Of a stretch of DNA of 64,000 nt, positions 1-13,506 are shown in pieces. Both the position numbers and the translations under genes were made by a program. The stretch spans positions 1,178,001 through 1,242,000 of the forward strand of contig JARWKL010000005.1 in NCBI GenBank assembly GCA_029961685.1. The letters run 5' to 3'. Source of the stretch: Aristolochia californica (taxonomy: Eukaryota; Streptophyta; Magnoliopsida; Piperales; Aristolochiaceae). Every line of letters begins with the position of its first letter. The first letter of the stretch is position 1. The notes under the pieces were generated by a model. That model was not told the DNA's origin and searched no databases. It saw nothing but the letters and a program-made list of their open reading frames with translations.

Positions 1-560
1 TTATGCCTGAATGACTCTATTAAAGGTTTGCTTGAGAGTAATTACATCTTTATTGGCCAACAACTAAACCTGAATGGCATCATATTCAGATCCCAAACCA
101 TCTAAAAAATCAGCAACCTAAATTTGATTCTTTTTCTTACGGAAGTCCTCGATGTTTGTAATAAAATGATGAAAGGTGTGAATTTCCTGTAGTAGCCCTC
201 TCATTTAAATGAATCAATTTGTACCCTCACTTTATATTAAAATATTGGACATATAGCTCATAAATCTAAGACAAATAACTCTCTTAAGACAAAATGGAAA
301 CCAGTGTTGTCCACATCTCTTTGGCTATCCCACAACTCCAAATCTGGTTACTAAATTGTGGTTTCATATTGTTTACCAACCAAGTCATAACTTGATTATC
401 TTGAGTTTTCAAGTCCTCAGTAACTATTATAGGGCGATCATCTCTGATGTATCTATCCATCCTTCTAGCCTTCAAAAACATAACAATGGACTTTGACCAA
501 TTTCAATAGTTTGCCCCATTCAGTGTGATCGATGTTATCTAAATAGGTTGAGAGTATTTT
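1..560 (-). pseudogene. Ty1/Copia gag (UBN2-type) fragment, degenerate
   Basis: Reading right to left, the minus strand encodes a Copia gag N-terminal region. It has an N-G-A-N-Y-stop-N-W-S-K-S start block (about 490-525), then M-F-L-K-A-R-R with a conserved W at W-S-C-G-I-A-K-E-M-W-T-T-L (about 300-480). After a stop at 284-286, a further gag-like stretch in another frame (D-F-L-D-G-L-G-S-E-Y-D-A-I-Q) lies at about 1-120. At least two stops and a frame change break it. It is a retrotransposon relic that continues off the left edge; no LTR is visible. Family assignment rests on the gag pattern only. Confidence 0.65.
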
Positions 561-1039
561 CCTTTTGAAGTTTCAATTGTCCTTTGGACAACAACTTGTG
601 TGATGGATTCAACCATCTGATTTCCTCAAAAAGGTCACAATTTAATGCAAATAAGTGTATTACTATACAAAATATCACTTTTTTTAATTCAATCTACCCT
701 GCATAGACAAGTAGGCCCCACAATTAAAGGAATTAGGGCACAATGCACCCAGCCAGTAATGGACAGTTTTCGATTGAGGTAGAAAATTGAATAAAAAGCA
801 GTTTAGTTGCACGAAGGATGGATGAAGCAAGCTCTGTGTAAATCGAATATTTTAATAAAATTACTCATATTGTAATAAAATTGATAATTACAACGAAAGA
901 CAAAAGTGTCTTTAATTACAAAAACTCATATAACTCTTTGAATCGAATGAAACTTGAAACATAAGAGTTTAATAAAATTATCTAACTAACAGAAATATGC
1001 CAAGATAATGGGAAGAAGTAGCCTTAATGATTTAGGAGT

Positions 1040-1600
1040 GGTAATTAAAATATTATTAAAATAAGTAATTGATCAAATATTTTTGTTTAATTATTCTATT
1101 TTTATCATTAATTAAACTAATAACTTTTAATTTTAAAGAAATATATTATTAATTTATATTGCATAAAATATATCTTATGTTATTAATAAATTATTTTTTT
1201 ATTTATTATCTTCATTATTGTTATTTTTTACTTTTTATTTATTTATTTTTATAATTAATTAGTGCACCAATTAATTGTCACACGTAATTATTATATTAAT
1301 TTAAACTAAACTGTAATCTATCATAATTTATTTATGAAATATCTTATTTATTTATTTAATATATTAATATATTTTAATACTACATTAAATTACTTATTAA
1401 TATAATAAACATATTTGTTTAAATTAATTATCTATTTAGGTATATGATCTATATAGATATATTATAAAAAAATAACTCATTCCCTTGTTTACATTATATT
1501 TTCCATTTTAAACACTATTTTCCATTTTAGGCACTAGCAAAAAGTGTTTTCCAATACACTTTTCATCCACTACACTATCACCAACAAGTAATTGACTTTC
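1040..1600. repeat. AT-rich dispersed repeat, copy 1
   Basis: About 560 bp of extremely AT-rich sequence ends in a recognisable module: an ATATTATAAAA stretch, then a CATT-rich linker, then a GGCACTA...GTTTTCCAATACACTT end at about 1530-1562. The same order of modules occurs near 25050-25600 (same orientation) and in reverse near 34300-34900. It is most likely a non-coding transposon relic. Boundaries are approximate and no terminal repeats were resolved. The preceding 560-1040 holds nothing else recognisable. Confidence 0.45.
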
Positions 1601-2120
1601 ACTTACACTAGGTTATTTACTTTCACTTTCACTTACACTCCTCCTTTAGAAGCATATTTTTATTGCAGACAGCACGGCATTTGGTTACAAGAGACATGAG
1701 TTTCCTCTGGAGTATACTCAATTTAATTTCTTACTAGGCAGCAGTATAAAAATAATTTCCAACTTCTGTTTCATGAGCTATGTAACATGTATTGTGTGTA
1801 TAGCGTAGCAGAACATATAATGAACAGACACCCACCAATTTGTAGTATCAGAAGAAGAAGAAAAATCCCAATATTTACGGCTGCCAAAGTATTACCCATT
1901 TGAATACAGCAATATGAACACCAACAACCACATCCCTTCCCTTCAATATCTCCATTGTAGTCCAGGACAAATCTGTTGATGATTCAACAAGTTGCAGAGC
2001 TTGCATCTGTGATTCAAAATGGGAAGATGGGGTGGGGGAGAGAGCTTCAATTTCATGCAGCTTTCTTCATTCAACCAGAATTTTAGCTTTGACTATCTTT
2101 CCCATGACAAGGTAGGTTTT

Positions 2121-5100
2121 TCAGAATAACTGGAAGAAAAGACTGGTTGAACCATCGCCAAACGATCTCAGATCCGCTGGTTTTACCAATGCTCTGCACA
2201 ATGGGCATGTTCTTTCTCTCTCAAACCTGTAAAAAAACATCCACGGGACAAACTCACCATTCACATACACAATCTTCACAGAAGACATGTTTGCATCTAA
2301 CAACCTCACCATTCAGATAATAAAACTTAACCAGTGATAAACTCACCATTCAGAGACACAATCTTCACAGAAGATATGTTTGCATCTAAGTAGGATAGGT
2401 GCATGCATCTTTTCCTGGCAAATAGCACAGAGATCACCAGCTGCAACAACCTGCACATTTCACTGGTTGCTTTAGATAGCATTTTCTATTTTTTATACTT
2501 CTGGGGATATCGATTACCCACGCCGACAATTTCCCATGTGAGAGACTTGATGCAATACCTCATATTAAGAGACACTTTAATAAAGGAAGAGCGACAATAA
2601 AAGCCAAAGGGAAAAAAATTGTTAAATAAAATTAAAGCTATAGTTATATCTCTTGACAATCAAGAGCAATAAATGAGAAGAAAGAGATCCAACTTTTTCT
2701 TCTTTTTTTTTTAATGAGGTAAAACTTTATTAAGAAGCGGAACGAAAACAACAGCAACAAAGGGCAGGTGACAGATCCAAAAATGTTATAATGAAAGGGC
2801 AACCACAAATATTTCAAAAGAAAAAAAAACATTATAAAACCACAAAGGTGTCACAGACTCAAATAGAAGAACACACACTGCAAAACTTTTTCCCTGGCTT
2901 TCCATCAGGGAGCTGTTGTACTCATTTTACTCTTCAATATATAGGACACTTTTAGTTTGATGATATCATCACGCACCTCATACAAAACAATAGGGAGGTG
3001 ATGTGAATCTAGGGTTTAGAGGATACCAAGTATGACATATGTGAATATTGTGAAGGTTTTCTTCTAATCTTGTCTCGCATCTCCCCACCATTCCCTATGT
3101 TGGGCACCATCTTAAGTAGGAGAAACCCTATGGCAGCATCTTTAGGTACAGTCCGTGTTGCTTTGGAAAGCAAGGAAACTTGAGGGCATTTTAAAGCAAA
3201 CCAAGCTCCATGCAAAGAGTCATAGAGAGAACACACCGACACTTTCATCACAAACCCCTCGTCAGGAGAAAATGCCAAATTACAGTAGTCCAAAGCTAGA
3301 AAATGTTTGATTGCACAAAAGATGAGTAGTGCAGGCCAGCAATAAAATTATGGACTCATCAACCCATATTATAGAAGATCATTCTTATGGGGCTATTTTT
3401 ACTTTTCCATGCCAAGGATAGAGTTAACTAACAGAAGAAGACAATAGTTAAGAGAGAAAGATCATATGCACAAAAATGTTGAACTACCAGAGGTACATAG
3501 CACTGCAATTTCTAATATAATTAATCCTTTAGTAATCATGTAAAGTTTACCTTACGTTTTAAGTGTCCCCATTGAACTCATTAGAGTAAATAGTAATGCA
3601 AGCTCAAATAGAAACAGGTGATTATATAAGCTGCAATGATATTTGCAAAGACAAACAAAACATGGAGAAAGCAGAGGAGATTACCTGTTCAGTTGTTGCG
3701 TAAGACCCATAGTGTACTTCTTTACGTGACAATGCCTTCAGTGCAGTGAAGAAGGATTGGACCTGAATATAAGATGTTGAAAGAACAATACATTAATTAC
3801 TTTACAGTAATACCAACTACAAATTGCCTTGCCTGCATTTGGATACTACCATGCAATTATTATTCAGAAAAAATAGCAATGACGACAATCATAACAGTAC
3901 AAACATTTTCTGAAAACAATTGCCTTGAACTTCAACAATGAGAATAACAATTACATTAAAAATAAGTAAGAACTGAAAATATTTGAGTAGGCACATAAAG
4001 ATAACTTTCTGATGATAATGCTCTTTCAGTGGAATTTATATCAAGTTGACATTTTTTTTGTCAAAAATAGAAAAAAAATCAAGTTAATAGGATCTGAACC
4101 ATTTGTCAATGAACGAAGATGCAAATGGGTCATAGCCATCACTTCATAATTTGTGCCACTAATTAAATATGGATAAAAAATAAAATAAGCATCATCTGCA
4201 TCATCACAGGATGGAGTTAAAACCCTTTGCAGATCCATCACATGGATAGATGAGAAACTGTAATATTTTCTAAAGCTCATTTTTCTTTCCATCCTAATTG
4301 ATTCATGAATCTCCCAATTATGGGATTTGAGAATGGCTCTTCTTAAAAGGAAACACTTGAAGGGAACTATCTGTAGCTGCCCAGAGAAAAGAGCCCTCAG
4401 ATTACAAATGGAAAAAACAACATGACTCATACCTTTTCCACCACTGATGTCAGCTTGAAAGTTAGGTATAATCCAGTCGTAAGTGACGAAAATAGGCTTC
4501 CATATTCCTTGTTCAAGAAAAACCGATACCAAACAGGGGCAGGTAACAATGCACGGTATAGAAGAAGGAGATACTCTACTAGTGTAAGCATTTGACCCTA
4601 GAAAAGCCAAATATAAAAAATAGTCAGACAAGCTTCATCATAACTACAAAAGGTGGCTATCAATCAAATGCAATGGACTCCATAATATTTATTGTTCAAA
4701 AAGCTTCTCAGAACAACAACTGCACTAGAAACACAAAAAGTTGGAAAAGAGTTTTACCTGCTTACGATAGTTACGGCCTCTGCTATTTTTGTAGTAAATC
4801 AGTAAAATACACTTAAATACCATTGCTGCTTGTCGCACCATAGTATCTGGAAAAAAATTATGTTGAGAAACTACTCTAAAATAAATTAAATATTAGCAAG
4901 AAATTAAAGAACAGGACACTAATGATTTTGGAAAATATCATCTAGCAAGTTTTAGAGAAGATGCCAAATATTATAAACAAAAATTTCTAGGCTCCAAAGC
5001 ATGCAATCTGAAGAGAGAGAGAGAGAGAGAACATTAAAGACCAAACACAGACATGTGGCAGAGCTGAAGTTTTTCTTTATAGAGTACAAATTTCAGTTCT

Positions 5101-8100
5101 CTTTTGATAATGCAGCATTATTATTTGTTTGAAAAGGACAGACACAAGCTGCAGATAAAAGATTGTTTACCAGAAAAGGAGGCTTCCGATTTTAGTCCCC
5201 CCAAAAACTATCGTTTTAATATCCATTTCAGGCCTGGGAAAGGAAGCTAGTGGATTCAGGGCAGGATTTTGAGAACCCTTTTTTTTCTTGACAAGTTGAA
5301 TCCTGTACTTTGACAACACCTGAACCCAAGACCTTATACTAAAAACCTCCCATGTGGGCTATTGAGCAAAGGCCCAACCTACAAGACCCCTACCCACAAA
5401 CCAACCCCATCACCTCATTCCTGCCAGCTTTTTTTACGGGGTTGAAATTTCAACCCTCCCCAATCTGCATCCCCACCTCATCCCTGCCAATGTCCCCTAT
5501 ACAAAGAGGAAGAAGAGGCTCCCTTTTCCTGTCTGAAACTGTGCAACCTCCCACACATTTGTCAAGCTCCTCTCCCACTCAGAGAGAGGAGCACCTCCTC
5601 TCTGTAAAAAGACAGAGAACAGAGTGAGAAAAGCTCCCTCCTCTCCACGGAAGGAAGATGGCCACTTCCCCCCACCAACAACCCCCTCATACAAAGAGTA
5701 GCCCCTTCTTCATGTAAAAACAGAGAGAACAACCAGCAGGTAGCACCCTTCCATACTCCCTCCTCTTCACAGAAGGGAGAGGCGGCCTCCCCTCCCCTAC
5801 ATCTCTGCATAGAAAGTGGAGAAGCCCTCTCCCTCGTCATAAAAGCAGAGAGAGAGGAAGGAAAAGCACTCCCTCCTCTCTGGTGGGTGCTGAGGAGCCC
5901 TTCGTCTCCCCCTCACCCTCTCCCTGCAGCATACATATTGGAGGATCCCTCCTCTCTGTAAAAGTAGAGAAGAAGGAAAAGTGAGGAAGAGAGAGGAGAT
6001 GTGGGCATATTAGGCCTTCTTCTTTATTTCCAGCAATGGTACACACTGACCATTTTCTTAACTAACTACACACTATATGTTTTACCCAATTGTAAATAAA
6101 ACGGTAGATAACAGAACAACCTAAGACTCGTAGTAATCAGAAAAGGGAACAAATACCATTGACCATGATGATGAATACTGCATGCCAGAATGGTGGTATT
6201 TCTTTCGGAGGTAGCATGACCAGGGGGTATAACAGATCATCGTTTCTGTACCACCAGTATACTCCCACTACATGTAGCATAAAAACTAATGTGATTCCAA
6301 CCAAAACGGAAATTTTTCTCTCCCCCTGCAGAGAAATCAAAAAGTAATTAATTGACAGAGTACAATGCAAATACTTTTTTTCAGCTTGATGATCATATAA
6401 TCCAGTCAAGTGGTAATCTTAGTGAAAGGTGTAACATAACCTAAAAATTGAATAAATAACAACTGAAAATTAAACTGAGGCCATGCTTCCAGAACCTAAG
6501 AAGAGTCAATGAGAATGCACACTCGTGATTAGGATGATAAGTCCACGACTCATGTTTAAGTTATTGAAGATTGCTAAGAATACATTAAAAAAAATTCATG
6601 TCAAGGCGGAAAGCACTTCTTACAAGATGATAAGTAAATCACACAGTAACAGCGCACAAACACGTAACAACCACTAGAGAGGGGAGAATAATAAAATCAA
6701 ATAGAAGAAGAAGAAGAAGACGAAGAAGAAGAAAGCTTCGTATTTAAGAAAATTTGAAGGCTAAAAAGTAAAACCTCGTGGGCAGACTGACAGAAAGCAA
6801 CAAAAACCTGAAGACCCTACTAATTTCCAATTATGCCAAGCCAAACCCAAGAAGACAATATCATGAACTAAAATATGTATTAGAATCAGAATCCAGACAA
6901 ATGAATTTGAGAACAAGCAATATCAACAGCACCTTTAAAGCTGTCTGCTTACGCAGAATATCATTTGACTTAAACATCACAGCCGCTATCCAAATAGTGA
7001 CAAAGAAACCTGCAAGCTCAAATAGGTGAAATGTCATTAGCTTAGAAAGAACTCAACATAGGAGTGGGACAGATGATATTTGCCATTCTAAGGGTATAAA
7101 AGTAAAGAGGAAAACATGCAACATTATATCCTTTCAGATGAGAATACCAACACAGATTAGGCATATTACATATTAGAGACATTACAGAAAGAAGAGAATG
7201 TGCATGGTGGGGGCAATATAAAAATTAGATAATCAAGCAGGATACAAGAAGAAAATAACAAAATGACAATTTTATAGTATCGCCATTCTTAAAATCATCA
7301 AAAATTGGTAGAGTTTAACTTGCAACAAAGAAAACAAACTTTCAAGCAGGGAATTTTTCTTTTAACTTTGATCTAACATTTACCAATCATGTTGGGAAGC
7401 AGCTAAATATTGAAACACAACTAAAAATCAAGAAAATCTAGAAATCAAGATAATTTTCTTATCACTAGAAGCTCTTTATTTACTGTGTATAAACTAAGTT
7501 ATCACAATGCCAGTAAGTAAGAGCTTAGTAAGTTTTATCTCAGTCACAAAATCCAAAACATGAATTCAGTATTTTATATGAGTAACCAGTACAACTCATT
7601 GACGTGGGTCAACACCAGAAATTGGGCCAAGACCATCCAAAATGGCAGGGTAAAATTAAGAAGCATACTCCCAGACAGAATCCTCAGGGGCCTCCAAGAC
7701 TACAACTGACAGAAACTATTCAACCACTTCCAAGCCCGGGGAACTAGCCTCCAGACCTAAAACGACAACCCAACCCAAAGCACAGAAAAATAATACATGC
7801 CAAAGAACAGAAAGAAACTTGGGCAGAGATTGCTCTGCTAGATTAATTTGAGTCAGGTCCATCCTACAATGACTAACTTATGTACAGTCCCCGACTCAAA
7901 ACAGGTAACCAAAGTAATATCATTCACCACTAAAAAGCCCTCTCACATGATCAAAAGCATGTACAAGCACAAAATGATGGATCATTTCCATGAAAACTTT
8001 CAAAACTATACAAACACAGGGGAAGAGGGGCGCAGAGGGGAAGAAGATAAATTTCTAAAAATTTTACAGAACATAACTTTTTCGGATTTATAATAAGTAC

Positions 8101-9271
8101 GTTCCTAGGAGATGGGTGTTTTTCTCAATAGCCACCTTTGTATCATGAGCTCTCAGTTCCAATCGTCGCAAGGGCATAAGGTGTAGAGTCTGTGTATGTT
8201 TACAGCCACCATTTGAGAAACTAATTATATTTGCACCCATGTTTACAAATTTTTCTATAGGCTTAGAGACATAAAACAAAACTTAGAAAAAAAAAATAAC
8301 AGAAGGTATATGAGAATAAAACAGAAAAAAAATTACAGATTAACTGACAGGCACATCAAGTAGCAAAGAACCATGTCAAGGCATTAGCAAATGCCAAGAC
8401 TTTGCACTTCCCTAGTCATGACTCTGAAAGCAGATTTTCCTAATAAAAGTGATATCTGCTTCCAGATAACTTGGGTAAAAGAACTCATTCAGTGGATGTC
8501 CGCTTTTGCAGTGTCATCAGATGTATCTTTAGTTATAAGGACCTTGACATTTTCGTTTTGAGACTCGAAGCCAATCTAAAACCATCTAATTACCAAGATA
8601 ACTATCTCATTGTATGACGCATGAAAATTACCTTGCAAATGCTGTCTAATGAAGACAACCAATAAAAGCAATGAAAATGGAAGAATCTGCTCAATCCATC
8701 TCGCTGCTTGCTGAATATCATATCTCAGGTATGAAGAATCTCTATTGTTAGCCCCATTCCCATTTCCAGTCTCCCCATCAGTACTTCCATTTGCTGAATT
8801 AGCAGGACCAATCACGGATGAAGAGGAAGCTCCTTCTCCAGTGGATCCACCTTCAGTCCCACCAACATCTGATTGACGATTCGGGCCAACCACTGACTCG
8901 GGAGAAGCAACAGTCTCACCAGAACCACTTTCTCTTCCCTGGGCCACGGGCAAGGTTGGGCCCGCTCTGACATGCTCCTGCTCACCCGCGCCAATTATCC
9001 TTATAGACACCTCCCCTCCGCCGGTCCCTGCAGCAGACTCCTCCAACCGAGTCTGGATATGATCCCTGAATCCGGAGCCAACCCCACTATTGATCAATGC
9101 TTCACTTTCTTGGTGGCTAGACCGACCGCGGAAAATGCCTGAATATTCCAGAAGTGCCGTCAGCGGAGCCTGGATGAAATTGGACGCAGAGAACTGCATC
9201 CCGTATCTCCGTGAACCGTTCACACTCGGGGAATTCCTGTATGGATCAGTGTTACTCCCCGATGTCTCCAT
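2121..9271 (-). CDS. RING finger and transmembrane E3 ubiquitin ligase, RNFT1/RNFT2-like
   Basis: Eight exons: 9271-8632, 7009-6933, 6325-6157, 4846-4758, 4597-4433, 3762-3685, 2450-2347 and 2226-2121. All have GT-AG borders and phases agree, giving 475 aa. Residues 1-185 are a Ser/Gly/Thr-rich, probably disordered cytosolic tail. Residues about 195-380 hold five or six hydrophobic segments (e.g. [10 protein letters not shown] and [17 protein letters not shown]). A complete C3HC4 RING follows near the C terminus: C414, C417, C429, H431, C434, C437, C448, C451. In animals RNFT proteins are ER membrane E3 ligases in degradation pathways; the same role here is inferred. The ATG at 9269-9271 was chosen because the frame upstream offers only GTG. 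The seventh exon's 3' part and donor are partly duplicated just downstream (see repeats). Confidence 0.88.
2252..2389 (-). repeat. Partial tandem duplication of a RING exon and its splice donor
   Basis: Plus-strand 2341-2389 (3' part of exon 7 with its GTGAGT donor) is repeated at 2252-2300, offset 89 bp, with only a few mismatches. The downstream copy keeps codons for [11 protein letters not shown] and the same donor. It lacks the first half of the RING (C414/C417) and a clear acceptor. A third, shorter copy of the donor context GAATGGTGAG lies at 2305-2314. Use of either downstream donor would read TGG-TGA straight after W441 and truncate the RING, so the normal product needs the donor at 2346-2345. 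Confidence 0.75.
5280..5392 (-). repeat. Possible SINE-like retroposon in an RNFT intron
   Basis: On the minus strand, a unit with GGGCCTTTGCTCAATAGCC and GGTCTTGGGTTCAGG ends in an A-rich tail (T-rich on plus at 5278-5288). A similar module order occurs at 42430-42545. The two boxes loosely resemble pol III A and B boxes. Size, tail and recurrence suggest a short retroposon; the family is not identified. Confidence 0.35.
5480..5990. repeat. Degenerate minisatellite, about 120-bp period, in RNFT intron 3
   Basis: Four imperfect copies of a module CTCCTCTCTGTAAAA-(n)-AGAGA occur at about 5594, 5702, 5824 and 5946, spaced 108-122 bp. Each is followed by a CTCCCTCCTCT stretch. The block is GC-richer and far more C/T-rich than the rest of the intron (4847-6156). 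Several overlapping open frames on both strands arise from this low-complexity composition and are not judged to be genes. Confidence 0.6.
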
Positions 9272-12170
9272 TTTCACAAAATCCTAATCCCACTTCAGCC
9301 CTCCCCCTTGCAGGATACCCCAACTTGAACAAACCTTCCAAGAAATCAAACAAATCCCAAAATTCCACTCCGGAGAAATCACCCTTCGCGAATTTCGACT
9401 TCAGTGGGACAGAACCCCCAAACCAAAAAAAATCAGATGTCCCCCACAACCAAAACAGATAAATGGGAAAACCCTACAGCTCCCAGCTCGATCCCAGACC
9501 CACAAATGAGACGAGACAACCCATTACTCCTTCTCGCATACAATCGCTCTCTCTTCCGACAGAGACCCAAAGCTGCGAAAAGGGTAAAAAACCAAACTAA
9601 AACAACCTGCCCCCCAAGAAAATCCGCAGACAAGAAGGGAAAAAACTCCACAGATTCCTCAATGGCAATTTTTTCCCAGGATTCCCACCAAGAGTAGAAG
9701 GGCCTTATGGGTTTTCCAATTCCTCTTTCCTCACCCTTCACCTTCCCTTCCCAAACTCTGAAAGCGAAGAAAAAGCTTCGATTTCTTCGGTGCAGCCGAC
9801 CTTTTCATTATTCCAGCTACCAAAGAGGTCCATGGATAGACCAGAGAAAATCCCGCAACTCTTGTACCCCCTGCAAGATTATTTCCGTCCGTGTACTCCG
9901 TATAACGCGTGTATCTGTCTCTTCGATACGCTGTAAAAGATCAGACTTCTTTGAATTTAAAAACAATCTAAGTTTATCTCAGATTATTTTTTTATTATAA
10001 GGCTGTTATCATAGCAACAATAAGTTCATATTATATATTAAGAATAAAACAATCTGTGCAGGCATAAGAAGTTCATAAAAAAATCATTTTGGGAGAAGTT
10101 GACTCCTGTTTTGTTCACGTTTGAACAAAAAACGTTTATGTCAAAATGACTTCAATTGGTTTTGGAATTGGAGAAGAAAGTTTTGTCATTTAGAAGTTCA
10201 ATACTAAATAACTTCCCTTTGAGAATTACTCTTGGGGGGTTTTGATGTGAATTTCACTCCTCATCTTTATCAAGATAGAAAAATGCCATGTCTTTAAGTT
10301 GATGCAAGTTCAAGATTTGGAGTCCAAAATGAGATTAGTATCTTGTCTTGATTTTGTACTTTTTAATTGGATACACTCACATGAAAAAAACCTCTTTTTT
10401 CGATTAACGAGACGTATACCTAATAGAGAGAGGGGTTTTAATAATTCTTGGATGTTTCGAGTTCAGTCTACTTCCTCTCCCAAGTTGGTTTACAACAATG
10501 ACAAATTAAGGTTGCATTTACCCTCCTCTTTTATAGAGTTTGATAAGGCTTTCATCAACAAGTTGTTCTTCTCAAAGACTTCTTCTGGATAATAAGTTGT
10601 AGTTATAATTATACAAGACATAATTGTTAAAAATAATTTATATTAAAATATTAAAACATAATTTATAAGGTAAATTACTAAATACCCTTTCGTATCTTCA
10701 ATTTTACTAAATAAATATAATAGACTATATGACCAATTTAAAAGATAATTACACTTTGCCCAATTTGTTCTATAGCCATTTTTGTGTAGTATTTGTTAGG
10801 TGGGTCACATTAGATTATGAATCAATGCCTAAAGCAAGTTTTTCACTAGCTCAAATGTTTATATGGGATAACATACATATGCAGAATCACCCAAAGTGGT
10901 GATTTTCTCTTATTTTAAATGCTAGAAGTAGTTCCTTAATTTAAAGATTTGTTTTACGCTCCAAAAAGGCATATCCAATGCAACCTAAAGGGGAAATTTG
11001 CTATAGTTCATTCCACTTGAAGCATGAACGGGTTTTTTATATTATTATCCATTAGGGTGGGATGAATTGTTCTTTGAAGAACCGGTAAGGGATAGGTTTC
11101 TTCGAACTCCACAAGTCGGATATACTGTAGAACCCAATTATCCCAATTTGATGCGTGCAACTTGTAGTGTGAAATACTAAAGCTCGTTAAAATAGTGAGA
11201 TGTCGTTGACCACAATGTGATGTTGTTGCAGGATGAGTCTAACTTCATCTTAGGTTTACGAAAAGACAGGTTTTAGAGTCATGTTTGTAAGATAAGGTTA
11301 GGTTTTCTAAAAATTGGCTTGAACTCAGCCCTTTTTCCATGTAAACTGCCTTCTAATCATCTAGGGAAAACAAAACTCCAAATGACTATTGAAACGAAAA
11401 TGTCTATTTACTGCTCATCTAATCCTCTAAACATACCATACCTATTGTTGTACCAAACAACTAGGTTTAGAAATTCAAGAGCAAAAGTTTCTTAAGAGAG
11501 GAGTGACAAAATCTTTTTGCCGGGAATTGGGATATGATTGTTAAATGTTTTAAATTGGAGTTGCTTCCATGGACTAAGCCTTCAAAGTTTATTTTGTTTG
11601 TATTCTATACAAAACGTTCCTTTAGTCGTAAGAAATACTTAATAAGGATCTATACTTTTCGTAGTAAATTTGTGTGCATTTCTTTCTACAAAAGATATAT
11701 AGATGGATGTTTGAACCTTTCATAATCTCAATAAGGATAGAAGAAAATGTAGGTACTTTGAAGGGGAGGGAATGAATCTAGGCATGTTAGTGCCCTTTTC
11801 AAGAAAAAGTTAGAAAAGCATTTTGAGATCAAAATCAATTTCAAAGGAGCACTAATGCCTTCTCTTTACCCAAAAGTCACCTACTTTCTAGGGAGAAAGA
11901 TTTTCAACTAAGATTGGATGGAAATCTCTCTTTCAAAATCATCAAAGAGGCTTCTCATGATCTCCCTCTCCCACTTTCCATGATTTCTAATTCTATCATC
12001 ATCAATTAAGTTGGGTAAATACCACAAATCTTTATTTCCCAATAATAACGATTATTGAGAGTTTATTTTATCTCACATTTCATCTTTATGTGATTATCCT
12101 TTGAGATAACAACATATAAATATATCTCATGAAAAAGGAAATGAAAAGGAGGGAGAAGAGGTCTTAATTG
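9272..12170. other. RNFT promoter/5' UTR and gene-poor spacer
   Basis: Bases 9272 to about 9900 are GC-richer and must hold the RNFT 5' UTR and core promoter; no clear TATA box was recognised. From about 9950 to 12170 the DNA is AT-rich with short unconnected open frames (such as 10299-10592 and 11534-11725) that match no family I know. A decayed transposon is possible but I could not place one. Confidence 0.4.
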
Positions 12171-12173
12171 CAA

Positions 12174-12816
12174 GTAGAGCTGTCAATGGGTCGAAATGCA
12201 ACCCATTTAAGAAACATGTACCCATTTAGTGATTTAATGGATTTCACACTTTTCTTAATGGGCTTGGTATGGATTCTCACCAAGTATCCATTAAATACCT
12301 TATGGTGAAGGCTCAAGAAGAGTCACCCCTCACCTCCTTGGCAAGGGCAACCAATCCATGTAGACAAGGGGGAAGGGTGCCCCCAAACTTCCCCTTCTTT
12401 CCACATCACATGGATAAGAAGGGTAGCATCACATCATAAGGTAAGGACTTGACCCCATCACATCCTTATAACCTAGAAATGGGTCAAAGTTTTAAGGTTG
12501 GTTGTTCATACCCCTTAGATCAATTAATAATTGGGTCAGGGTTGGGTTTGACTTTAGGATATTTCAAAAAAAAAAAAAAAACCTTATAATCATACTTTTT
12601 GTTAATTTTTTTTCTTTTTTCAATTTTGGTATTTTAAAAAAACAATATTTGTTATTTTCTATACTTTTAAGCATATAGACCCAAATCCAGGTTGAACCCT
12701 GAGGATTCCCGGTTTGAGTTTGCATTTTGTATGAGGGTCAAGTTTCAACCAACCTGCTTATCTATGTGTTTAGGCCAACTCAACCCAAACTTGAAGACCC
12801 ATTGCCACCCCCTTAA
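12174..12816. mobile_element. Possible non-autonomous hAT-type MITE
   Basis: The left end reads TAGAGCTGTCAATGGGTCG. The right end, reverse complemented, reads TAAGGGGGTGGCAATGGGTC. Both resemble the common plant hAT terminus TAGRGGTGGCAATGGG. The interior is rich in GGGT/ACCC motifs around an AT-rich core with a 15-A run at about 12570. No coding capacity is seen and the target duplication could not be defined, so the ends are approximate. Confidence 0.5.
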
Positions 12817-13506
12817 CCCACAACTATCTTCCTTTATATAGATAGAACATGACCAACCCTAGACAACAATACACCTTTATCACATCCTTCATAATTGTAG
12901 GCCACATAGAATATCAAATAATTAATGATGTAATGTACTTACACCAACTCTACCTATTACATTATTCTATCCACCAAACAAAAATCTACCCAAATTTCTT
13001 CTTTGAGCCCTATCTAATATGAGAAATTAAGAGTCTTCTATTCATGTAGGTCTCATATGAATAGATGGTTGTAATACGCTCAAACCTGTTGGAATGGCAC
13101 AAAGGGCATAAGAATAACATTTTTTTCAAACTTTATGATATTTATATTTAGAATTACAGTATATATTTCAAACTATAGCATTTTCATTCTAGCTCCGCTA
13201 GATTCAATTTAACTTTGCCAAATTTTAATTTTGCTTGATCTATTTTCAACAACGATAAATTTTTTTCTATTGTAATTTTTCATACCTGATAGCTCCAAGT
13301 GATTCGCTAATATATTTTTTATTTATGTGACGATCATCAAGTCATTGTTACAGTGTTACACCCTTACACCATTTCATACATGATAATGGAGAAGTAACAC
13401 AACATTATAGATGTCGAGATGCATAATGTTGTACAAAATAGAGAGGAAATAATGAATGGAGACACCTTCCTCTAGTCCATCCAATTAGGTGGCGAAGGCC
13501 ATTGTA

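Noticed and set aside
5352..6046. Several open frames on both strands in the RNFT intron
   Set aside because: They overlap each other in all frames and lie within a tandem repeat. Splice phases show the region is intronic.
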